A stretch of DNA of 64,000 nucleotides, taken from positions 227,661-291,660 of the forward strand of contig NZ_QBUC01000002.1 in NCBI RefSeq assembly GCF_003058165.1, written 5' to 3'. This DNA comes from Paenisporosarcina sp. OV554 (lineage in GTDB: Bacteria; Bacillota; Bacilli; Bacillales_A; Planococcaceae). A program made the position numbers and the translations under genes. How positions within the stretch are numbered: position 1 is the stretch's first letter; each line of letters starts with the position of its first letter. Of this stretch, positions 1-8,637 are shown piece after piece. The notes beneath the pieces were generated by a model. That model searched no databases, was not told where the DNA came from, and saw nothing but the letters and a program-made list of their open reading frames with translations.

Positions 1-1
1 T

Positions 2-1012
2 CAACTTGAAACGGGTGTCCCGTTTATGTTTTACCGTGACGAAGTGAATCGAATGAATACAAATAAACATGAAGGCATGATTTATAGCAGTAACTTATGT
101 ACAGAAATTTTTCAAAACATGAGTGCTACGGAATTTGAGTCGATTACGATTGAAGATGATGTCATTGTGACACGCCGTAAACCTGGTGATTTTGTCGTCT
201 GTAATTTGTCTTCAATCAACTTAGGGAAAGCAGTGCCAGCTGGCGTCTTAAAGCGTCTGATCGCCGTGCAAGTTCGCATGCTCGACAATGTCATTGATTT
301 GAATATGATTCCTGTCCCGCAAGCTGAACGGACAAACGCGAGATACCGGGGAATCGGTCTTGGCACATTTGGTTGGCATCACTTATTAGCATTAAAATCT
401 ATCCGCTGGGAATCAGATGAAGCCGTAGAGTTTGCGGATGAATTATACGAAGAAATAGCGTATTTAACCATCGAAGCATCGATGAATTTATCAAGGGAAA
501 AAGGACCGTATCCATTATTTAAGGGTTCAGGTTTCCAAAATGGTGAGTACTTCGAATCTCGGGCTTATATATCAAAAAAATGGCGTGAACTTCGCTTTGA
601 AGTAGCGATGAATGGGATGCGAAATGGCTACTTAATGGCCGTTGCACCGAATTCATCTACTTCGATTTTAGCAGGAAGCACCGCTAGTATTGACCCTATT
701 TTCCAAAAGAGTTATTCAGAAGAAAAGAAAGACTATAAAATTCCAGTAACCGTGCCGGATTTAAATCAAGATACTACTTGGTTCTACAAATCAGCGTATT
801 TCATCGATCAACACTGGACGTTAAAACAGAACGCTGCTCGTCAACGTCATATTGACCAAGGGGTATCGTTGAATTTATATGTCCAAAATACAATCAAAGC
901 GAAAGAATTGCTTGATTTACATTTAGATGCGTGGGCAAGGGGATTGAAGACAACATACTACGTACGTTCAACATCGATTGAATTAATGGAATGTGAATCT
1001 TGCTCAAGCTAA
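2..1012 (+). CDS. nrdA: Ribonucleoside-diphosphate reductase, alpha (large) subunit, C-terminal part
   Basis: The frame is open from base 2, so this is the 3' part (about 336 codons) of a gene that begins outside the window. It is the catalytic subunit of class I ribonucleotide reductase, which makes deoxyribonucleotides in the cytoplasm. The conserved active-site block SNLCTEI carries the thiyl-radical Cys and the Glu, and CNLSSINL carries the second redox Cys. The C-terminus ends CESCSS, the mobile CxxC tail that is re-reduced by thioredoxin or glutaredoxin. The stop codon is followed at once by the beta-subunit gene, so the two form an operon. The tail resembles NrdA rather than the CVSC tail of NrdE, but Ia versus Ib cannot be settled without the N-terminus; nrdA is a working symbol. 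Confidence 0.93.
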   Translation, partial: QLETGVPFMFYRDEVNRMNTNKHEGMIYSSNLCTEIFQNMSATEFESITIEDDVIVTRRKPGDFVVCNLSSINLGKAVPAGVLKRLIAVQVRMLDNVIDLNMIPVPQAERTNARYRGIGLGTFGWHHLLALKSIRWESDEAVEFADELYEEIAYLTIEASMNLSREKGPYPLFKGSGFQNGEYFESRAYISKKWRELRFEVAMNGMRNGYLMAVAPNSSTSILAGSTASIDPIFQKSYSEEKKDYKIPVTVPDLNQDTTWFYKSAYFIDQHWTLKQNAARQRHIDQGVSLNLYVQNTIKAKELLDLHLDAWARGLKTTYYVRSTSIELMECESCSS

Positions 1013-1025
1013 GGGGGAACCATGT

Positions 1026-2066
1026 ATGACGACAATCGAAAAACGAAAACTTATGGATAAAGATGCACCGAATCGATCAACAGGTATCGTCAATGGTACT
1101 TCTTCAAATATTTTAAACTGGGATGATGTCCGATTTAGTTGGGCATATCCAAAATACAAAAGAATGCTCGGCAACTTTTGGACACCATTTGAAATCAATA
1201 TGGGTTCAGACGTAAAACAATTCAGTTCCTTAAATGAACCGGAACGACAAGCATTCTTAAAAATTATCGGCTTATTGGCATTGCTCGACAGTATTCAAAC
1301 TGACTTTGCTGGAAAAGTGGCAGATTATCTCACTGATTCTAGTTTGAATGCACTGATGATTATTTTGGCACAACAAGAAGTTATTCATAATCATTCGTAC
1401 TCATATGTACTATCGAGCTTAGTGTCAAAGGATGAACAAGACCGTGTGTTTGATTATTGGCGTACGGAAACCGTTCTTGAAAAGCGCAATGAATTTATCA
1501 TGAAAGGGTATGAAGAATTTTCCGATAATCCGAATGTGGATTCGTTATTAAAAGCGATTGTCTATGATGTCATTTTGGAAGGGTTATTTTTCTATTCAGG
1601 TTTTGCATTCTTTTATCATCTGGCCCGTCATCAAAAGATGGTCGGCACAAGCACGATGATTAACTACATCAACCGAGATGAACAAATTCATGTGGATTTA
1701 TTCGTGAAAATTTATCAAGAATTGTTACGGGAATATCCTGAGTACGATACGCCAGAAAGAGCACGTGATGTGGAAGCGATTTTCAAAGAAGCAGCGCTGC
1801 TCGAGACTGAATGGGCACGTGAAGTCATTGGAGATCGAATAGACGGTCTGGATGTTGAAGATGTGGAAGAATATATTTACTTTTACGCAAATGTTCGCTG
1901 TGCCCAACTCGGCTATGAACGTCCATTTCCTGAATATCGTAAGAATCCATTAAAATGGATCAAAGCCTATGAAGAAGTAGACTTAGGTAAAACCGATTTC
2001 TTCGAACAAAAGTCGCGGCAGTACGTCAAAGTAAATGTCCAAGATAACGGGTTTGATGACTTATGA
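1026..2066 (+). CDS. nrdB: Ribonucleoside-diphosphate reductase, beta (small, radical-bearing) subunit
   Basis: This 346-residue protein is the diiron/tyrosyl-radical partner of the upstream alpha subunit. Visible metal ligands are the Asp of LLDSIQT, Glu and His of EVIHNHSY, Glu of ILEGLFFYSG, and Glu and His of NRDEQIHVD. The Tyr of the E-x-x-H-x3-Y motif is the expected radical site, so this is a tyrosyl-radical type and not the Tyr-less Ic form. The frame is open from 993, inside nrdA, but the start at 1026 (MTTIEKRK) has a GGGGG Shine-Dalgarno at the right distance just after the nrdA stop. No nrdI-like gene follows, and a 160-base spacer separates it from the next gene. Confidence 0.94.
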   Translation: MTTIEKRKLMDKDAPNRSTGIVNGTSSNILNWDDVRFSWAYPKYKRMLGNFWTPFEINMGSDVKQFSSLNEPERQAFLKIIGLLALLDSIQTDFAGKVADYLTDSSLNALMIILAQQEVIHNHSYSYVLSSLVSKDEQDRVFDYWRTETVLEKRNEFIMKGYEEFSDNPNVDSLLKAIVYDVILEGLFFYSGFAFFYHLARHQKMVGTSTMINYINRDEQIHVDLFVKIYQELLREYPEYDTPERARDVEAIFKEAALLETEWAREVIGDRIDGLDVEDVEEYIYFYANVRCAQLGYERPFPEYRKNPLKWIKAYEEVDLGKTDFFEQKSRQYVKVNVQDNGFDDL

Positions 2067-2228
2067 TGATCGATAGGAGTATCTTCTAAAGCGAGATAAT
2101 GAGAGTGTTAAATGAGTTTGAGCGATAAATTTCATTCTATATAAAAGTAGGAATAAATAAAAGGTTTTAATAGATTAATGGCGAACCTAATAAACGATAT
2201 CTATTTTTTATTAAGGGGATGTAAGCAA

Positions 2229-2648
2229 ATGAAACCAGTTACTCCATATTTATCGTTTTACGGGAATGGCAAAGAAGCTGCGGCATTTTATGAAACAACT
2301 TTCGGGTTAAAAAACAATGGAATAATGAAGTATAGTGATAGCGATGGAGGTTTTCCTTATCCACCAGAAGCTGCAGACTACATTATGCATTGTTGCTTAT
2401 CTGATGAAAACTTCAATATCATGCTTGCAGATTCACCTACTCCAGGCGAATCTGGTGCAACAAATGTCGCATTGATGATTGAATGTGAAAGCGAAGAAGA
2501 AGTGAATCGCCTATACAATGCTTTGTTAGAAGGCGGTAAGGCTGTTATGGAGCTTCAAGACACGTTCTGGGGAGCAAAATACGCAAAAGTTTGCGATAAG
2601 TTTGGCTATACATGGGATTTGAATTTTGAAAAAGGTAAATTTGAATAA
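2229..2648 (+). CDS. VOC/glyoxalase-fold protein, PhnB-like
   Basis: This 139-residue protein begins MKPVTPYLSF and has the typical PhnB/3-demethylubiquinone-methyltransferase-like layout: KPVTPYLSFYGNGKEAA at the N-terminus, a central segment ending in MLADSP, and DTFWGAKYAKVCDKFGYTW at the C-terminus. Proteins of this fold (vicinal oxygen chelate) bind metals and small electrophiles or drugs, but the substrate of this subgroup is unknown. The start at 2229 follows AAGGGGATG; the frame is open further upstream but without a ribosome binding site. It is a single-gene unit, closed by the terminator at 2672-2702. Confidence 0.85.
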   Translation: MKPVTPYLSFYGNGKEAAAFYETTFGLKNNGIMKYSDSDGGFPYPPEAADYIMHCCLSDENFNIMLADSPTPGESGATNVALMIECESEEEVNRLYNALLEGGKAVMELQDTFWGAKYAKVCDKFGYTWDLNFEKGKFE

Positions 2649-2671
2649 ATTTGTGTGAATAAGATTAGTGG

Positions 2672-2702
2672 GGCTGCCGATGGAACTGGCAGCCTTTTTT
2701 GT
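2672..2702 (+). terminator. Intrinsic terminator of the VOC gene
   Basis: Stem GGCTGCC / GGCAGCC with a nine-base loop, followed by a run of T. It lies 24 bases after the stop codon, and the first 21-bp repeat array starts 16 bases further on. Confidence 0.9.
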
Positions 2703-2717
2703 TGGGTGAAATTGGGT

Positions 2718-2793
2718 GAATGGGAATAACCCATCCGCGAACGGGAATAAATCTCTATCGAACGGGAATAAACCACCATCCAACAGGAATAAA
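2718..2793. repeat. 21-bp phased intergenic array 1 (core GAACGGGAATAAA)
   Basis: Cores start at 2718, 2739, 2760 and 2781, exactly 21 bp apart. The core is GAA(C/T)GGGAATAA and the filler of about 8 bp differs in each unit. The array lies between the terminator of the VOC gene and the 3' end of tctA (convergent genes). Because 21 is a multiple of three, spurious ORFs with FPF repeats run through it. The same core is used at 9926-10001 and, inverted and slightly changed, at 53461-53535. Confidence 0.9.
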
Positions 2794-2837
2794 AAAGCTG
2801 AGCGTATAAATACACTCTGCTTTTGTCAATCATTCAC

Positions 2838-4364
2838 TTATTCTTCATCATTTACAATAACATTACGTCCTTTAAGTTTCATAAGTAGTGGAACTACTAG
2901 CCAAGCAACCGCTGCTATGATAAATGCTAGAGACAAGGGTTTGCTTATGAAAATTGAGAAATCTCCATTTGAAATCGTCAATGCACGACGCATATTATTT
3001 TCAATCATTGGCCCTAATACAAGTGCCAATACAAGAGGTGCAAGAGGGTAGTCGTTTTTCGCTAACAAATAACCAAGAACACCACATGCAAGTAACAAGT
3101 ATAAATCGAAAGTTGTATATTGGACGGCATATACGCCGAAAAAGGAAATCGCAACAATAATCGGCAAAAGATATTTTTTCGGCGTTTGAATAATTTTCGC
3201 AAACACTTTGACGAGTGGCATGTTCAAAACAAGCAACATCAAGTTTCCGATAAACATACTTGCAATAAGTCCCCAAGCAACCTCTGGATGATCCTCAAAT
3301 AACAAAGGACCTGGCTGGATGTTGTACATGATAAGGGCGCCCATCAAGATGGCAGTTGTTCCTGAGCCGGGAATACCGAGGGTCAACAATGGAATCATAG
3401 CACCACCAGATGCAGCGTTATTTGCTGATTCAGGTCCTGCTACTCCTGCAATTACACCAGTACCGAATTTCTCTGGATGTTTGCTAAACTTTTTCTCTGT
3501 CATGTAAGAGAAGAATGATGCTAGTGTTGCACCCGCACCCGGTAGAACTCCAATAAAGAACCCTAACAATGAACCGCGAACGATTGGTACCGCACTATCT
3601 TTTAAATCTTTTTTAGTTGGTAAAATGCGATTGATTTTTGCAATGGCACCATCTTCTTTATCTCGTTCAAGAATCGTTTTAAAGACTTCACCTAGAGCGA
3701 ATAACCCAACGGCAATTGTTAAAAATTCGAGACCTGAATAAAGAATAGGTAAGTCGTATGTAAAACGAGCAATTCCTGAAACTGCATCAATTCCGATGGT
3801 TGCTAAAAGTAAACCAAATATCGTCATGATTAATGCTTTAGTCATCGATTTTCCAGCTAATCCACTGACCGCACACAGACCGAGAAGCATCAATGAAAAG
3901 TACTCTGCTGGACCAAACTTAAGGGCAATTTTTGATAAGGGTTCTGCTAACAATACCAATCCAATTAAGGAAATGATACCTGCTGCAAATGAACCGATAG
4001 CAGCAATGGAAAGTGCAGCACCGGCACGGCCTTGTTTGGCCATTTGATACCCATCTAAAGTAGTAACAACGGAAGAAGATTCTCCAGGAGTATTTAACAG
4101 AATAGATGTTGTTGAACCTCCATACATGGCTCCGTAATAAACTCCTGCCAGCAAAATAATAGAACTAGCGGCTGCGGCTTCAGTTGGCATTCCAGAAGTT
4201 AAAGTAGCGGTAACAGGAATGAGAAGGGCAACCCCACTCATTGGTCCTATACCTGGTAAAACTCCCACGGCTGTTCCGATCAAAACACCAACAAATGCAA
4301 ACATGATATTTTGCCACTGAAATGCTACAGCAAAACCATTAAATAGAAAATCTAAAGTACTCAT
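2838..4364 (-). CDS. tctA: Tripartite tricarboxylate transporter, large permease subunit TctA
   Basis: This 508-residue polytopic membrane protein is the main permease of a TctABC (TTT-family) carrier that imports citrate or related tricarboxylates with cations, using a binding protein. The N-terminal MSTLDFLFNGFAVAF start and the two glycine-rich signatures of the family (GTAVGVLPGIGPMSG near residue 35 and IGVLPGAGATLASF near residue 290) are present. About 12 hydrophobic segments can be seen. It is the last gene of tctC-tctB-tctA and starts 18 bases after tctB. The substrate cannot be read from sequence; the linked citrate-type sensor kinase suggests a di- or tricarboxylate. Confidence 0.95.
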   Translation of the reverse strand: MSTLDFLFNGFAVAFQWQNIMFAFVGVLIGTAVGVLPGIGPMSGVALLIPVTATLTSGMPTEAAAASSIILLAGVYYGAMYGGSTTSILLNTPGESSSVVTTLDGYQMAKQGRAGAALSIAAIGSFAAGIISLIGLVLLAEPLSKIALKFGPAEYFSLMLLGLCAVSGLAGKSMTKALIMTIFGLLLATIGIDAVSGIARFTYDLPILYSGLEFLTIAVGLFALGEVFKTILERDKEDGAIAKINRILPTKKDLKDSAVPIVRGSLLGFFIGVLPGAGATLASFFSYMTEKKFSKHPEKFGTGVIAGVAGPESANNAASGGAMIPLLTLGIPGSGTTAILMGALIMYNIQPGPLLFEDHPEVAWGLIASMFIGNLMLLVLNMPLVKVFAKIIQTPKKYLLPIIVAISFFGVYAVQYTTFDLYLLLACGVLGYLLAKNDYPLAPLVLALVLGPMIENNMRRALTISNGDFSIFISKPLSLAFIIAAVAWLVVPLLMKLKGRNVIVNDEE

Positions 4365-4382
4365 ACCAAAACTCCTTCCACT

Positions 4383-4832
4383 TTAAAACTCTGGGAATCC
4401 TGGCAATGATCCGCCAAGAAACTCTGCAAAAAAGTAATATACACCGAATGAAAAAGCACCAGCGATGAGAAGTGAACTAATCCATTTCCCACGCTCCATC
4501 GTTTGAAATGCAATAAGTAAAAATATAAAGGTCGAAATGACATATCCAAGTGGTTCTAAAACAGTTGCATATACAGCGGCACTTATGAAAATGATTAAGA
4601 ATTTAACATATTGAACGGACTCTTTTTTTCCTTCAGCACGTTCATATTTCATTGTTTCAAAAAGTAAACGTAGGCTTAATAAAATAAGGATGATTCCTAG
4701 TACTGTTGGGAAGATATCCGGTCCTACTGAAGAACCGTACGCACTTTTTGATATCGAACGACTTTCAATGACAAATAAAAGACCAATCAGTAAAAAGGCG
4801 ATACCTGTGAAACGATCGAACGTTTTACTCAT
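4383..4832 (-). CDS. tctB: Tripartite tricarboxylate transporter, small membrane subunit TctB
   Basis: This 149-residue protein has four hydrophobic segments, the pattern of the small integral-membrane partner of TctA. The N-terminal FDRFTGIAFLLIGLLFVIESR followed by GPDIFPTVLGIIL is typical of TctB. It lies between tctC and tctA. A hairpin at 4857-4882 separates it from tctC, and its own ribosome binding site AAAGGAGG lies just after that hairpin on the minus strand. Confidence 0.9.
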   Translation of the reverse strand: MSKTFDRFTGIAFLLIGLLFVIESRSISKSAYGSSVGPDIFPTVLGIILILLSLRLLFETMKYERAEGKKESVQYVKFLIIFISAAVYATVLEPLGYVISTFIFLLIAFQTMERGKWISSLLIAGAFSFGVYYFFAEFLGGSLPGFPEF

Positions 4833-4856
4833 TATCTTTCACACCTCCTTTAGAAA

Positions 4857-4882
4857 AAGGCGACCGCTACTGCCGTCGCCTT
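4857..4882 (-). terminator. tctC-tctB intercistronic hairpin
   Basis: Stem AAGGCGAC / GTCGCCTT with a 10-base loop between tctC and tctB. On the minus strand it is followed by only TTTCTAAAGGAGG, so the U-run is poor and runs straight into the tctB ribosome binding site. It probably acts as a partial terminator or an mRNA-stabilising 3' end that gives more binding protein than permease, a common pattern in binding-protein transport operons. Confidence 0.7.
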
Positions 4883-4888
4883 TATTCT

Positions 4889-5896
4889 TTATTTTTGCAT
4901 TTCTAATGCAGTTAATAATTCAACAATTACTTTGTCTTGATCTTCTAAATAAGTAGTAAAGTCTGCGGCATTACGATATTCACTTTGCCAACCATTTCTA
5001 TCAAGTTCTGATTTCCATTCATCTGTTTTAACTAACTCGTCTAACTTCGAAGTCCAGTAATCATAAGCATCATCAGACATGTCTTTTGGTCCGAACAAAC
5101 CGCGCCAAATTGTGAATTCTGTATCTATGCCTTCCTCTTTGAAAGTAGGCACATCACTTAGTTCACCTTCTAAGCGTTCTGCAGAACTAACTGCCAGTAC
5201 TCTTACATCACCTGATTTTACGTACTCGGTAATTGTAGAGGCATCTGTTGCAATAACATCAGCATTTTTCCCGAGAAGTGCAGCAACTGCTTCACCGCCA
5301 CCATCATAAGAAACGTATTTTACTGATTTAGGATCAATTCCATATTTATAAGCTGGAAGAATTCCTACTAAATGATCCATTGAACCTGGAGCCGATCCGC
5401 CAGCTAAAGTGATTTTACTTGGATCTGCTTTTATTGCATCTAAAACATCTGTTAACGTTTTGAATTCTGAATCTGCTGGTACAACAATTGCGCCATAATC
5501 ACGAGTTAATTGTGCTAGTGGTTTTGTATCTTTATATCCATATGCACTGTTACCTTCAGCTTTGTTGTTATTAATTAAAATAGGAGGTGATTTGACCATT
5601 AATACATAATCATTTTTCACTTCTTTAGTAGCGAATTCAGCCATGTAAACGACTCCTCCGCCACCAGGTTTATTTTCAACAGTAATCGGTTCTTCCACTA
5701 ACTTTGTAGCATTCATAGTTTTGGCAATAGAACGAGCTGTTAAATCCCATCCGCCACCAGCCCCAGAAGGTGCCACAATTGTAATCGGTTTTTCAGGATA
5801 CTTTGATGAAACGCTTGCATCTCCTTCGCTTGAGCACGCTGCTAAACTTAAAGCCAATGAACCTGCTAAAATTACCGTTGATAATTTTTTCCACAT
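4889..5896 (-). CDS. tctC: Tripartite tricarboxylate transporter, extracytoplasmic binding lipoprotein TctC
   Basis: This 335-residue protein is the solute-binding subunit. A lipoprotein signal peptide with lipobox LAAC (Cys21) anchors it to the outer face of the membrane, as required in a Gram-positive cell. The mature part begins with the family pattern YPEKPITIVAPSGAGGGWD. It is the first gene of tctCBA, and its start has AAAGGGGATATC upstream. The preceding 140 bases hold the terminator of the two-component genes and an overlapping CcpA-type site. Confidence 0.94.
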   Translation of the reverse strand: MWKKLSTVILAGSLALSLAACSSEGDASVSSKYPEKPITIVAPSGAGGGWDLTARSIAKTMNATKLVEEPITVENKPGGGGVVYMAEFATKEVKNDYVLMVKSPPILINNNKAEGNSAYGYKDTKPLAQLTRDYGAIVVPADSEFKTLTDVLDAIKADPSKITLAGGSAPGSMDHLVGILPAYKYGIDPKSVKYVSYDGGGEAVAALLGKNADVIATDASTITEYVKSGDVRVLAVSSAERLEGELSDVPTFKEEGIDTEFTIWRGLFGPKDMSDDAYDYWTSKLDELVKTDEWKSELDRNGWQSEYRNAADFTTYLEDQDKVIVELLTALEMQK

Positions 5897-5923
5897 AAAC
5901 GATATCCCCTTTGATTGAATTAG

Positions 5924-5954
5924 AAAAAGACAGCGCTTTCAATACGCTGTCTTT
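5924..5954 (-). terminator. Terminator between the two-component genes and tctC
   Basis: Stem AAAGACAGCG / CGCTGTCTTT with a nine-base loop, followed on the minus strand by TTTTTC. It lies 82 bases beyond the response regulator stop and 28 bases before the tctC start, so it separates the regulatory genes from the transporter genes. Confidence 0.8.
5928..5941 (-). promoter_or_regulatory. Probable CcpA (cre) site in front of tctCBA
   Basis: On the minus strand the 14-mer TGAAAGCGCTGTCT matches the cre consensus TGWAANCGNTNWCA at every position but the last. It lies inside the terminator hairpin, about 32 bases upstream of the tctC start codon. CcpA control of citrate-type transport is established in Bacillus (citM); that it operates here is inference. 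Confidence 0.6.
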
Positions 5955-6036
5955 AATTTATCAGAACTTTTATTCAATTCAATGTTTTGGGTCATAAGGG
6001 AGATAAAGGTCATTGTTGTCATTTTGTTCATAAAGT

Positions 6037-6729
6037 TCACAGGTTTTTTGGAAAGTACCTGCGTTCTGGACGACCGATTGTTCCATATATAAGTTCAGCT
6101 CTCGCTTTACTCTCTGAAACAAGAAATTCCAGATATCTTCTTGCGGTAGATCTACTAAGTCCACTAGCAATTCCGAGTTTTTCGGCTGTTATTCCTTGTG
6201 TTTGTCGCTTTAGTTGAACAACTACTTTATCTATTGTAATAGGATCAATTCCTTTTGGTGTCAGAGGAATGTCAGTTAAATTGGGCGACTTAAATGAGTG
6301 CCACAACAATTGGATGGACTCTTCTTGTAATTTTCCAGTGCTTGCAAGTGTTTTTCTTTTTTCTTGGTATTCGTGCAAACTGTCTTGAAAACGATCAAAC
6401 GTTAACGGTTTTAATATATAGTCGATGACGCCACCTCGGAATGCTTGTTTCACGACACTCACTTCCGCTGCTGCTGTGATAAAGATGATGTCTGTATCTG
6501 TACTTTCGGCCTGAATAAAAGTCATCAACTCAGTGCCCATCATATCTGGTAAATAAACATCAAGTAAGATAAGGTCGGGTTTCATTGCTGCAACCCAGTC
6601 CTTTGCCTCAGCTCCCGTATGTGCAGATCCAACGACTATAAATCCATCTATTTTGTCAATAAAACGACGGTGAATATCAGCAATTCTTGGATCATCTTCA
6701 ATGATTAAGACTTCAATTAATTTACTCAT
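6037..6729 (-). CDS. Response regulator, CitB/DcuR type
   Basis: This 230-residue protein has an N-terminal receiver domain (about residues 5-120) with the acidic pocket EDD (11-13), the phosphoacceptor Asp57 in LILLDVYLP, and the switch Lys in YILKPL. The C-terminal part carries a winged-helix-like segment (GITAEKLGIASGLSRSTARR) as in the regulators of C4-dicarboxylate and citrate uptake. It overlaps the kinase stop by four bases (ATGA), so translation is coupled. With tctCBA immediately downstream, its likely target is the transporter operon. Confidence 0.93.
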   Translation of the reverse strand: MSKLIEVLIIEDDPRIADIHRRFIDKIDGFIVVGSAHTGAEAKDWVAAMKPDLILLDVYLPDMMGTELMTFIQAESTDTDIIFITAAAEVSVVKQAFRGGVIDYILKPLTFDRFQDSLHEYQEKRKTLASTGKLQEESIQLLWHSFKSPNLTDIPLTPKGIDPITIDKVVVQLKRQTQGITAEKLGIASGLSRSTARRYLEFLVSESKARAELIYGTIGRPERRYFPKNL

Positions 6730-8324
6730 ACAGAAAACCCTCCTTTTGGAATGGAGATGACGAAAAGTGCGCCTTCTAAATCCCCATTTTCGATCGATAC
6801 GACTCCATTTAAGTCTCTAATATTCTCTGAAACTTTCACTAAACCGTAGCCACGATCTTGTCCTTCTTTCGTGGAAATGCGCGACTTGAATATGTGTTCT
6901 TGTAAATCAGCACTAAGCCCGTCTCCTGAATCTTCAACTTCAATCAAGATTTCTTGTCCATTATCAAGGATAAATAACCGTACAACTCGATTTGATTCTG
7001 CTAAGTGTTCAACTGCTTCAAATGCATTGGTTACTAGATTTCCTATAATGGATACAAACAAGCTTTTTTCTAGATGTTTAGGCAGGCTAGTTAAATAACT
7101 ATCTTCATCTAAAATAAATCGAACTTTTAGTTCACGGGCACGATTAAATAAACCAATGACGAGACCACCTAGGTAGGGGTCTTGCAACCTTTTCGTAACA
7201 AACTGGATAAGTGATTGATGCTCTTGCTTTTCGTCATGAATGAGATGAAGCGCTTCATCTAGCGAGTTAAGTTGGATGAGCCCACTAATTGTATATAGAA
7301 AGTTTTGATATTCATGTGTTTGTGCTCGGAGCGCTTCCGTATATTGTTTCACTTGAGAAAGTTCTGTTGTTAACTGATCAAAATCCGATTGCAAACGAAA
7401 ACTAGATACAGCTCCAACGATTTCTGTCCCTATTAAAATCGGGATTCGATTGACAACTGCTTTTTTTCCTCGTATTTCCATTTGTCGGTCAAGTTGTTTT
7501 TCTCCATTTAAAAGAACTTGAGGGAGCAATGTATTAGGTAACACCTCTTCAATATGACGCCCGATGAGTGTGACATCCTCTGGTAGAGAAAGAGTTTCAT
7601 ATGCTGCTTTATTCATCATCGAAATATGTGCATCTTGATCGACCATAATAATTCCTTCACGAACAGATTCAATCAGTGTATTTCGTTCAGTGAATAGATG
7701 CGCAATTTCAACAGGCTCTAAATTAAATAATACTTTTTTTATACTTCTCGCCAAAATGGTTGAACCGATAACGCCTAAGATGATAGCCAAGAGTACGATT
7801 GTAATAATTGAATCCACATATTCAAAAAAGGTATGGGAGATGTCGGCTTTTAAAAACCCAACTGATATGATGCCCACAATTTCACCTTGTTCATTTTTAA
7901 CAGGAGTTTTTCCTCGTAAGGCAGGTCCAAGTGTCCCGGTTGCTTCAGAAATATAAGATTCTCCATACATTAACGCGCGTTCATTGTCATCACCAACCAT
8001 TTTTTGACCAATACGTTCAGCAACTGGATGTGCATAGCGAATTCCTTCGACGTTGCCAATGACCACATATTGAGCTCCAGTTAGTTTACGGATCGTTTTA
8101 GCAATGGGTTGCAAAACAGCGGCTGGGTTTTCATTTTCAAATCCCGCAACCACATCTGGTCGATTTGCCGTAGTCATTGCAATATTTAAAGCTCGATTGC
8201 CAATCTGCTGTTCGATACTCTGAGACATCGTGTAATAGAATGAAGCCCCTATGAGAAGAGAAATAGCGGTGACAAATAAGGCGCCATAGACAAAAATTTT
8301 GAATTGTAAAGATCGATTCTTCAA
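6726..8324 (-). CDS. Sensor histidine kinase, CitA/DcuS type
   Basis: This 532-residue membrane kinase has one transmembrane segment at about 11-33, an extracytoplasmic Cache-type domain at about 35-170, a second transmembrane segment at about 172-193, a cytoplasmic PAS domain at about 215-310, and the kinase core. His337 in QTHEYQN is the phosphoacceptor. The ATP-binding domain shows the N box (Asn429 and Asn433), DSGDGL at 465-470 and GYGL at 492-495. This architecture belongs to sensors of external citrate, fumarate or malate. Its position next to tctCBA suggests it senses the transported carboxylate. Confidence 0.94.
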   Translation of the reverse strand: MKNRSLQFKIFVYGALFVTAISLLIGASFYYTMSQSIEQQIGNRALNIAMTTANRPDVVAGFENENPAAVLQPIAKTIRKLTGAQYVVIGNVEGIRYAHPVAERIGQKMVGDDNERALMYGESYISEATGTLGPALRGKTPVKNEQGEIVGIISVGFLKADISHTFFEYVDSIITIVLLAIILGVIGSTILARSIKKVLFNLEPVEIAHLFTERNTLIESVREGIIMVDQDAHISMMNKAAYETLSLPEDVTLIGRHIEEVLPNTLLPQVLLNGEKQLDRQMEIRGKKAVVNRIPILIGTEIVGAVSSFRLQSDFDQLTTELSQVKQYTEALRAQTHEYQNFLYTISGLIQLNSLDEALHLIHDEKQEHQSLIQFVTKRLQDPYLGGLVIGLFNRARELKVRFILDEDSYLTSLPKHLEKSLFVSIIGNLVTNAFEAVEHLAESNRVVRLFILDNGQEILIEVEDSGDGLSADLQEHIFKSRISTKEGQDRGYGLVKVSENIRDLNGVVSIENGDLEGALFVISIPKGGFSV

Positions 8325-8470
8325 GCTATCACTCTTTTCGCATAATTAGTGCTATTATGACGAGTCGTAGGTGAATTGGCAACATAAGGTTTTGAGAAGA
8401 AGCGAGGGATAGAGGGATTAGGGTAGGTAAGGTATACCATATATAGCTGAAAAAAATTATTTGTGAGTTA

Positions 8471-8499
8471 GTGACAATAGTCAGAATACTATTTATACT
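8471..8499 (+). promoter_or_regulatory. Sigma-A-type promoter for the leader ORF and MFS gene
   Basis: GTGACA at 8471-8476 and TATACT at 8494-8499 are separated by 17 bases. The leader ORF begins 31 bases downstream of the -10. Confidence 0.65.
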
Positions 8500-8529
8500 A
8501 AGTTAAGTTTTAGAAAAGGAGAGATTAAT

Positions 8530-8583
8530 ATGAAAAGAATAACACTGACGTCATCAATAAAATTGGGGGACATGTTGGCATAA
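8530..8583 (+). CDS. 17-residue leader peptide upstream of the MFS exporter
   Basis: This ORF encodes MKRITLTSSIKLGDMLA and has its own strong ribosome binding site (AAAAGGAGAG) seven bases before the ATG. It lies between a good promoter and a hairpin that covers the MFS ribosome binding site. This is the layout of translational attenuators of drug-resistance genes (ermC and cat types), where a drug-stalled ribosome on the leader opens the hairpin. Function is inferred only from the layout; the peptide itself is not recognised. Confidence 0.6.
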   Translation: MKRITLTSSIKLGDMLA

Positions 8584-8591
8584 AATGTGAA

Positions 8592-8628
8592 CTCCGATTT
8601 GATTTCATCTAAAATCAATTAACGGAGG
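8592..8628 (+). promoter_or_regulatory. Hairpin sequestering the MFS Shine-Dalgarno
   Basis: CTCCG (8592-8596) pairs with CGGAG (8623-8627), and TTGATTT (8599-8605) pairs with AAATCAA (8612-8618) around a six-base loop. The 3' arm includes the GGAGG at 8624-8628 that serves the exporter start at 8638. The hairpin begins eight bases after the leader stop codon. Confidence 0.65.
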
Positions 8629-8637
8629 AAAATAAAA

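Noticed and set aside
2526..2833. Minus-strand ORFs with FPF heptapeptide repeats
   Set aside because: They are read through the 21-bp array, which keeps frames open because 21 is divisible by three. They overlap the VOC gene and have no ribosome binding site.
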